A stretch of 6,650 nucleotides of DNA from the NCBI GenBank assembly GCA_016191565.1, contig JACPWA010000136.1, forward strand, positions 1 through 6,650, in the 5' to 3' direction. Below, piece by piece: positions 1 through 5,162 of this stretch. The position numbers were made by a program, and so were the translations under genes. Position 1 is the stretch's first letter. Each line of letters opens with the position of its first letter. The notes beneath the pieces were generated by a model, which ran no database searches, was not told where the DNA came from, and saw nothing but the letters and a program-made list of their open reading frames with translations. Source of the DNA: Simkania negevensis (GTDB lineage Bacteria; Chlamydiota; Chlamydiia; Chlamydiales; Simkaniaceae).

Positions 1-1
1 A

Positions 2-862
2 TTCGATTGGTGGCGTTCAGAGATCGTGCGCCTTTTAACTGTAATCTCCCTTCTTTCCTTTCTCTTTTTGCTTCTATGGGAACTTACCGAAGAGCATCCG
101 ATCATCGAACTTACTTTATTTAAAAACCGGAACTTTTCTTTAGGGGTTATTATAATCAGTATTTCTTATATGCTTTTCTTTGGCACGCTAGTAGTCACTC
201 CTCTTTGGCTCCAAGATTATATGGGCTATACCTCTCTTGTTGCTGGCCTTGCTGTTTCCACTATGGGGATTCCCCCTTTCTGCACAGTTCTACTGGTAGG
301 AATGCTGATGCAGCGCTGCCGTCTCCGCAATCTCGTAATCGTTTCTTTCCTCTTTTTTGCTACTGCCTTTTTTTACTTTACCCGTTTTGATACAGATGTC
401 TCGTCTGAGAAAATAGCCCTTTCTAGACTCCTTTTGGGATGTGGCCTAGTGACTTATATTGCTCCTTTAATGGGGATTACTTTTGCTCATTTTCCCAATG
501 AGAAATTAGCAAGTGGGCAGGGGATCTTTCACTTTTTGCGGATTCTGTTTGGGGGAATCGGAGCTTCCCTTTTTATTACTTTTTGGGATCGAAGAGCTAC
601 TCATCACCATAGCAATTTAGTAGATAGTATAAATCATTTTGATTCCGCGAGTAATAAGCTTTTTAGCTCTCTTGCTCAGTACCAGATCAAAGGGCAGCCT
701 GTTCTAGAATTAGTAGATAACCTGGCCTGGAAACAGGCCTATATGCTTTCACTGAATGACCTTTTTTGGGTGTCGGGGTGGGCGTTTATTATCCTCCTCT
801 TTTCCTGTTTTTTGTTCAAAAAGCGGAAAGCGCCTCTTTCTTTTGAAGTTGCTAGTCATTAG
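2..862 (+). CDS. DHA2-family MFS drug exporter, EmrB-like (5'-truncated)
   Basis: This is the C-terminal 286 residues of a 14-helix DHA2-type major facilitator, an inner-membrane proton-driven exporter normally about 500 residues long. The frame is open to the left edge and reads FDWWRSEIVRLL before the GTG at 26, so that GTG is an internal Val and the true start lies outside the window. Family hallmarks are visible: ELTEEHPIIELTLFKNRNF (a cytoplasmic loop typical of EmrB-like proteins), then hydrophobic segments GVIIISISYMLFFGTLVV, LVAGLAVSTMGIPPF, LVIVSFLFFATAFFYF, LLLGCGLVTYIAPLMG and ILFGGIGASLFITFWDRR. A loop with three His and the SINHFDSASN segment follows, as in EmrB periplasmic loops, then a last helix (FWVSGWAFIILLFSCFLF) and a basic tail KKRK. 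The partner would be an EmrA-type adaptor, probably upstream, but this is not visible. The substrate cannot be deduced. The stop is TAG at 860-862. Family call is secure; the emrB symbol is withheld because orthology cannot be shown. Confidence 0.9.
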   Translation, partial: FDWWRSEIVRLLTVISLLSFLFLLLWELTEEHPIIELTLFKNRNFSLGVIIISISYMLFFGTLVVTPLWLQDYMGYTSLVAGLAVSTMGIPPFCTVLLVGMLMQRCRLRNLVIVSFLFFATAFFYFTRFDTDVSSEKIALSRLLLGCGLVTYIAPLMGITFAHFPNEKLASGQGIFHFLRILFGGIGASLFITFWDRRATHHHSNLVDSINHFDSASNKLFSSLAQYQIKGQPVLELVDNLAWKQAYMLSLNDLFWVSGWAFIILLFSCFLFKKRKAPLSFEVASH

Positions 863-967
863 ACATGTCATACTTTGCGCACCTAATTTGTTTAATGTGG
901 ATATTAACGGAAAGAGCTTTTATAGAAATTTTTGTGGCGGGTCTTTAACAATGTTGCGCTTACAGAT

Positions 968-996
968 TTGAAATTTTACTGTGGGATCTTTAAGAT
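968..996 (+). promoter_or_regulatory. Predicted sigma70-type promoter for the AAA/PD-(D/E)XK gene
   Basis: A -35 box TTGAAA (968-973) and a -10 box TAAGAT (991-996) are separated by exactly 17 bp. A transcript starting near 1003 would have a leader of about 37 nt carrying the strong Shine-Dalgarno at 1030-1035. The -10 box lies inside a tandem GATCTTTAA / GATCTTTTAA repeat. This is pattern recognition only in AT-rich DNA, but spacing and placement fit the downstream start well. Confidence 0.55.
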
Positions 997-1029
997 CTTT
1001 TAAAGCAAAATCAAAGGGCTTTAAGGAAC

Positions 1030-1036
1030 AGGAGGT
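1030..1036 (+). promoter_or_regulatory. Strong Shine-Dalgarno deciding the long start of the AAA/PD-(D/E)XK gene
   Basis: AGGAGGT lies 4 nt (from AGGAGG) before ATG 1040. It matches the anti-Shine-Dalgarno almost fully and is the strongest ribosome binding site seen in the window. It argues that the unusual N-terminal extension is really translated, rather than translation beginning at the family-typical internal Met (ATG at 1379), which has only a distant GGAG 11 nt upstream. Confidence 0.75.
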
Positions 1037-1039
1037 CTT

Positions 1040-2980
1040 ATGACTGGGAAAATTTTTTTAAGATCTTTAACAAGCTACCCTAAGCCAGTTTATGTGTTTA
1101 GTTTTTGGGGGCAGTTATGCTTTTCTTCTCAGAAAATTTTATCAAAAACTGATGCTCTAATGAAATCAAATAAAGCTGCTTCTTTCCTTTCAACAAGAAA
1201 AAACCCTTTTCAATATTCAGTATCTCCTTTTAGCTCTCAAATTTTTTTGTCTTTTTCTTCATTTAGACGTTACTCTACTTCACAAACTTCAGTTTTACAT
1301 TTTTCTAAAATTAACTCTCAAAAAGCTGTATCTGACAAAGTTTCTTATCCCACTAAAGCATATGGAGAAAGTCAAGTTATGAAAAAGTTATCTATTGGAA
1401 TTCAAACGATCGATAAGGTCATCGGAAATGGATATGTTTATGTTGATAAAACGGAATATGCAAGGAAGCTAATAACAAGTGGCAAGCATTATCTTCTACC
1501 TCGCCCTAGAAGGTTTGGCAAGTCACTTTTTCTTAGTACGCTAAAAGCGATTTTTAGCGGAAATAAAGAACTATTTAAAGAGTGTCACATTTATGCTAGC
1601 AGTTATGAGTGGCAAAAACATCCGATCATTCACCTAGACTTTACAAAAATACCTACAACTAGTCCTAAGCAACTAGAAATAGGTTTAGCTGAAACTTTGC
1701 AGATGATAGCTAAATCTTATGGTGTCGATATTGCAGGTTCTTCTTTACAATTATGTTTATCAAGCCTAGTTGAAAACTTGTCTAAAATAAACAAAATAGT
1801 TGTTTTAGTGGATGAATATGATAAGCCTTTAATAGACAACTTAGCACATATAGAAGTTGCAGAAGCAAACCGCGAATTACTCAAGAGTTTTTTTGCCACT
1901 TTAAAAGGGCTAGACGAACATCTGCGATTTGTGTTTATTACAGGTGTCAGTAAATTTTCTCAGGTGTCTTTATTTTCGGGGTTCAATAACCTTAAAGATA
2001 TCACCATACATCCTGACTATGCTAGTATGCTTGGCTATACAGAAAGGGAAATTAGTCAGTTTTTTTCTTCTCATATCCAGAAAATAGTGGAGGAAAGAAC
2101 TAAGAATGGTGAGAAAGTTAACGAAAGGCAGATTATAGAAGAAATGCGCAAGTGGTATAACGGTTACAAATTTTCTTCTGAAGGTACGCCGGTATATAAC
2201 CCTCATTCGACCCTTAGTTTTTTAGATACAGGAACAGCTCAAAGCTATTGGTTTAGAACAGGAACCCCTTCCTTTTTAATTGATCAGATCAGAAAAGTTC
2301 CACAGTCTGCTGTACAGCTTAGTGGAATAATGGCAACAGCTACTGAACTACTTGACATCCTAGACCTAAATAGAATGAATTTAAAAGCTTTAATGTGGCA
2401 AACGGGATATCTAACTATTCAAAAGTATGATTCTACTACTAAACTTTACATACTTGATTTTCCCAATCAAGAAGTAAGGCAAGCATTTTTTGAGTCCCTT
2501 CTTCAAGAATTTGCAGAAGTAAGCCCATCAAATGTATTGATGCATGGATTAGAGTGCAGAAAAGATTTGGAATCGTATCATCTTAATCTTTTCTTTGCAA
2601 GAATTAAAACTTTCTTTGCTAAAGTCCCTTATACTTTACACAAAAATGCTAAGGAAGGGTTTTATCATGCACTCTTTCTCAGCTTTTTAGAAGGAATGGG
2701 GATCAAAACTCAGGCAGAAGAGCAAACAAACATTGGGCGTATAGATCTTGTAGTTGAAATAGCAAAAATAACTTATATATTCGAATTTAAGATAAATAGA
2801 AAAGCAGATGATGCTCTCAAGCAAATTGAAACAAAAAAGTATAAAGAAAAGTATTCTCAAGATGGAAGAGAAATTGCCGTGGTCGGGGTAAATTTTGACT
2901 CAACATTGCGCAATATCTCTGATTGGAGCGGAGAAGTTTATTCTTCTACAGGGCAAACAAAAATGACATTGCATTCGTGA
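1040..2980 (+). CDS. AAA-ATPase-like protein with C-terminal PD-(D/E)XK nuclease-fold domain (DUF1703 type)
   Basis: This 646-residue protein has the two-domain layout of the AAA-ATPase-like / DUF1703 (PDDEXK_9) family. The conserved part starts at Met114 with KKLSIGIQTIDKVI and GYVYVDKTEY (131-140). A degenerate Walker A, PRPRRFGKSL, is at 154-163; a Walker B-like VVLVDEYDKPL at 254-264; a FITGVSKFSQVSLFSGFNNL block at 299-318; WYNGYKF at 372-378; and YNPHS at 386-390. The C-terminal nuclease core shows GRID (Asp569), then EFK (Glu582, Lys584) and a helix with Gln595 and Tyr601, so the D-ExK catalytic set looks intact. Residues 1-113 are extra: basic, Ser/Phe-rich, almost without acidic residues. 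The family is widespread in Bacteroidetes, gut bacteria and intracellular bacteria; its biological role is not established. DNA hand counts (e.g. 14 G+C of 60 at 1741-1800) are much lower than in the flanking genes, suggesting horizontal acquisition. It is monocistronic, convergent with pgl. Family call is sure; function is unknown. Confidence 0.9.
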   Translation: MTGKIFLRSLTSYPKPVYVFSFWGQLCFSSQKILSKTDALMKSNKAASFLSTRKNPFQYSVSPFSSQIFLSFSSFRRYSTSQTSVLHFSKINSQKAVSDKVSYPTKAYGESQVMKKLSIGIQTIDKVIGNGYVYVDKTEYARKLITSGKHYLLPRPRRFGKSLFLSTLKAIFSGNKELFKECHIYASSYEWQKHPIIHLDFTKIPTTSPKQLEIGLAETLQMIAKSYGVDIAGSSLQLCLSSLVENLSKINKIVVLVDEYDKPLIDNLAHIEVAEANRELLKSFFATLKGLDEHLRFVFITGVSKFSQVSLFSGFNNLKDITIHPDYASMLGYTEREISQFFSSHIQKIVEERTKNGEKVNERQIIEEMRKWYNGYKFSSEGTPVYNPHSTLSFLDTGTAQSYWFRTGTPSFLIDQIRKVPQSAVQLSGIMATATELLDILDLNRMNLKALMWQTGYLTIQKYDSTTKLYILDFPNQEVRQAFFESLLQEFAEVSPSNVLMHGLECRKDLESYHLNLFFARIKTFFAKVPYTLHKNAKEGFYHALFLSFLEGMGIKTQAEEQTNIGRIDLVVEIAKITYIFEFKINRKADDALKQIETKKYKEKYSQDGREIAVVGVNFDSTLRNISDWSGEVYSSTGQTKMTLHS

Positions 2981-3004
2981 AAGTTGATTGAAAGAACTTT
3001 TTCT

Positions 3005-3021
3005 CTGTTTTTAAAAAACAG
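3005..3021. repeat. Short AT-rich palindrome just after the nuclease-like gene
   Basis: CTGTTTTT (3005-3012) pairs with AAAAACAG (3014-3021), 24 nt past the stop codon. The stem is A-T rich with almost no loop and is not followed by a U tract on the + strand, so it is at best a weak terminator. Its right half runs into an ACAGGAG Shine-Dalgarno-like string. Confidence 0.35.
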
Positions 3022-3054
3022 GAGTTTGCATGTTAGATATGTCATAATTGCACA

Positions 3055-3077
3055 TTAAAAAAGAGATGGCTTTTTAA
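3055..3077. terminator. Possible weak AT-rich hairpin terminator
   Basis: TTAAAAAAG (3055-3063) can pair with CTTTTTAA (3070-3077) around an AGATGG loop, with one bulged A. The stem has a single G-C pair. The left A-run gives a U tract when read on the - strand, so it could help end the pgl transcript, but it is not a canonical rho-independent terminator. Confidence 0.25.
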
Positions 3078-3095
3078 AAAAGTCACAGCAAACTA

Positions 3096-3252
3096 TTAAA
3101 TGTAAGAAATAAAATTACTAAAGTGGATCACCTAATATGCCACCTTCGGGAGATCTTTTCTCGCTAATGTTTAAAAATATAAGCTTCGAAAAGATCTCTT
3201 AAACTTGTCACATTATTCGAACCAATTTAGTAATTTCATTTCTTACATTTAG
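3096..3252. repeat. Near-palindromic MITE-like element with 26-bp terminal inverted repeats, flanked by TA
   Basis: The outer arms 3097-3122 and 3226-3251 are reverse complements at 25 of 26 positions (only A3111/C3237 fails to pair). The symmetry continues inward without gaps about a centre at 3174: roughly 23 of the next 35 positions also pair, including an exact 11-bp inner block GAGATCTTTTC (3150-3160) against GAAAAGATCTC (3188-3198). TA occurs immediately outside both ends (3094-3095 and 3253-3254), as expected for a TA target duplication of IS630/Tc1-type elements. There is no coding capacity. It sits between two convergent genes, ending 9 bp before the pgl stop codon, so it may also serve as a bidirectional terminator or mRNA-end hairpin. 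The inverted repeat is directly seen; the MITE interpretation is inference from one copy. Confidence 0.7.
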
Positions 3253-3261
3253 TATTACTCA

Positions 3262-4077
3262 TTAGCAGTGTCTTTCTTGAGCTTGCTTTCCCTTTTCTTT
3301 GGTGATGTGATGTGTCTTCAATAAAAGCTCTCCAGCCTCACTATCTATGATCCAGAGCGCTTTGCTTTCTTCCGTCCCTACTAAGGAAGCGGGGAGAGAA
3401 GGATCCTCTTTTTTAGAAAGCACTTTTTTCAAGATCTCTTTTTTTTCTTTTCCTAGGGCATAGATCACAATGTTTCTGGCCCGATTGATACAGGGATAGG
3501 TCATGGTCATGCGGGAAGTTTTAAGCTGTGGCACCTCATTTTTGACCACCCACCTTTCTTTTTCTTCTAAAGCCTTGGTGTTAGGGAAAAGGGAAGCGGT
3601 ATGACCATCTTCTCCCATTCCTAAAAGGATCAAATCAAAAGGGCGTAGTCCCAGGACCTTTCTGATTTTTTCATCGTAAAGGGCAGCATTCTCTTCAAGA
3701 TTTTCCTCTGCTACCATGCGGAAGATTTGCTCTGCTGGTATTTCTAGCTTTTTGAAGCCAGCTTCCATGGCCATCCAAAAATTATTTTCCTTGCTGGAAG
3801 GAGGGGCACTTCGCTCATCACTCCAGAAGAGAAAGATGCGCTTCCAGTCGATTTCAGAAGAGTGGGGTGGAGAGGCTAACATTTCATAGACTACCTTGGG
3901 GGTAGAGCCTCCAGAAAGAGCTACGGCAAAATAACCATGAAGTTTAAATGCTTCTTTGGCACAGTTAATAAAATGCTCAACAGCAAAGAGAAGGGTTGCT
4001 TCTCGGTTGCCAGGATGGGCCACATCCCGCCTTGTATCTAAAGGAAAAAAATGGGGGTGATCATACATATCTAACAA
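3262..4077 (-). CDS. pgl: 6-phosphogluconolactonase (DevB/Pgl type)
   Basis: This cytoplasmic enzyme hydrolyses 6-phospho-glucono-1,5-lactone to 6-phosphogluconate, the second step of the oxidative pentose-phosphate pathway. At 271 residues it is the usual length for the DevB/SOL-type family. Diagnostic motifs are ALSGGSTPK (53-61, sugar-phosphate loop), FWSDERSAPPSSKENN (84-99), FDLILLGMGEDGHTASLFP (147-165, with the catalytic-region His159) and LPASLV (228-233). The start is inferred to be TTG at 4077: a weak SD-like GAAAAGAG (4084-4091) lies 6 nt upstream, whereas the nearby ATG at 4068 would be 15 nt from it. The TTG start overlaps the end of the opcA-like gene by 7 bp, implying translational coupling and possibly reduced yield. 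It is the last gene of the zwf operon. Called devB in Chlamydia. The function assignment is secure; the start codon is moderately so. Confidence 0.95.
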   Translation of the reverse strand: MLDMYDHPHFFPLDTRRDVAHPGNREATLLFAVEHFINCAKEAFKLHGYFAVALSGGSTPKVVYEMLASPPHSSEIDWKRIFLFWSDERSAPPSSKENNFWMAMEAGFKKLEIPAEQIFRMVAEENLEENAALYDEKIRKVLGLRPFDLILLGMGEDGHTASLFPNTKALEEKERWVVKNEVPQLKTSRMTMTYPCINRARNIVIYALGKEKKEILKKVLSKKEDPSLPASLVGTEESKALWIIDSEAGELLLKTHHITKEKGKQAQERHC

Positions 4078-5162
4078 AGACAGCTCTTTTCAAGTTTAGA
4101 TAGCATAGTCAGCAAATTTAAGTAATGCTTACTGCTTCCTTTATGACAAATCTCTTTAACAAGAGATTGTCCAGAAACATCTTTTTCCAGGACAAAATAG
4201 GAAGGAAGACTGCAGAATTTCGGGCTCGACTTTTCAATCGAAACATGGTGGGGATATTTTAGATTTCTTTGAAAACTAAACCGGTATTCTTTGTCGGTTT
4301 CGATCTCAATAGATAGAATTCTTCCAGGAGGGAGCTTTTCTGTCTGATCGGCCTGCAGAAAGACGTTTGAAGGGGAGTGCGCTGTTTTATAGATGAATGA
4401 TAGAAGGTCTTTTTCTTTTGAAATGGTTTCTAGCTTCCAGTTGAGTTGGCAGGCGATCCATCCTTGAAGATAGATGGCCTGGGTGTGTGTATGAATAAGG
4501 AAATCGGTTTCCTTTGCATTGTAACGAATATGGAAGGTATGTGCTTTTCTAAGAAGAGAGAGCTCCTCGTCTGGCTTAAAGACAGAAGCAAAGAGCTGCC
4601 GCCACCCTTCAATGCGAGCCCAATTGAGGTCGGCGACATCGGCGATTTTTTTCTCTTTATGTTTTAAAACTGCCTTAGCAAAAGAGGGGAGATCATTGGT
4701 TGATTCTGAGTCAAAAATGATTCTTTTGGCATATTCTTCAAGATAAGGGGTAATCGGGCTAACTGCTGAAGGGTCATCAGCATGGACAAGATAGAGAGGT
4801 AAATCGGGGAGAATATGAGGCAAAACAATGAAGGGAACTCGGGAAAGTTGTAAGGTGCCTACTTCGATTTCGATAAGGTCGCAAACGATCTCACTTTCTC
4901 CTTGTCCTGCTGTCAAGACAGAAACTCTTGTCTCCAGCGTGTCGTTTGGAAGCTCTTCTCCATAACTGATAAAAATTACACGAGAGGGGAATCTCTCGAT
5001 GACTTTTTGAGCAATCGTGTTTAAGTAGCCGCTTCTTTTGCATTTTTTAGCAACGATGAGCAAGTTAAAAAGACAGGCACGCATCTTATTTGTGCCTTGT
5101 AAAGAATCCCAGATGCGTTCGAGCTGCGATTCAATTTTTGAAGGGTGAATGATTTGCGTCAT
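4071..5162 (-). CDS. opcA: OpcA-like glucose-6-phosphate dehydrogenase assembly protein
   Basis: This 363-residue protein resembles the OpcA / G6PD-subunit family, best known from cyanobacteria and actinobacteria, where OpcA promotes oligomerisation and activation of Zwf. Supporting segments are RACLFNLLIVAK (28-39), an ICCE-like stretch EIVCDLIEIEVGTL (91-104), PHILPDLPLYLVHADDPSA (115-133), RIIFDSES (147-154) and the family's best motif DLNWARIEGWRQLFASVF (178-195). The usual tryptophan pair after the DLP motif is replaced by LV. It lies between zwf and pgl: its ATG follows the zwf stop directly (TAAATG), with GGAG 10 nt upstream inside zwf, and its TAG end overlaps the TTG start of pgl. 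No signal peptide or membrane segment is seen. Operon context strongly supports a Zwf-related role; whether it works as a chaperone or redox-responsive activator here is not known. Confidence 0.85.
   Translation of the reverse strand: MTQIIHPSKIESQLERIWDSLQGTNKMRACLFNLLIVAKKCKRSGYLNTIAQKVIERFPSRVIFISYGEELPNDTLETRVSVLTAGQGESEIVCDLIEIEVGTLQLSRVPFIVLPHILPDLPLYLVHADDPSAVSPITPYLEEYAKRIIFDSESTNDLPSFAKAVLKHKEKKIADVADLNWARIEGWRQLFASVFKPDEELSLLRKAHTFHIRYNAKETDFLIHTHTQAIYLQGWIACQLNWKLETISKEKDLLSFIYKTAHSPSNVFLQADQTEKLPPGRILSIEIETDKEYRFSFQRNLKYPHHVSIEKSSPKFCSLPSYFVLEKDVSGQSLVKEICHKGSSKHYLNLLTMLSKLEKSCLC

Noticed and set aside
26..28. GTG as the start of the exporter gene
   Set aside because: The frame stays open to the window edge with family-like residues (FDWWRSEI), and only about half of the usual 14-helix protein is present, so this is an internal Val in a truncated gene.
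1379..1381. Internal ATG as the true start of the AAA/PD-(D/E)XK gene
   Set aside because: It matches the usual family N-terminus, but its ribosome-binding signal is weak (GGAG 11 nt away), whereas ATG 1040 has AGGAGG at 4 nt and a promoter upstream. It is kept only as an alternative.
3031..4076. Twelve-base match TGTTAGATATGT between the mini-ORF (3031-3042, +) and the pgl start (4065-4076, -)
   Set aside because: A 12-mer match somewhere in a window of this size is expected by chance, and the flanking bases do not align.
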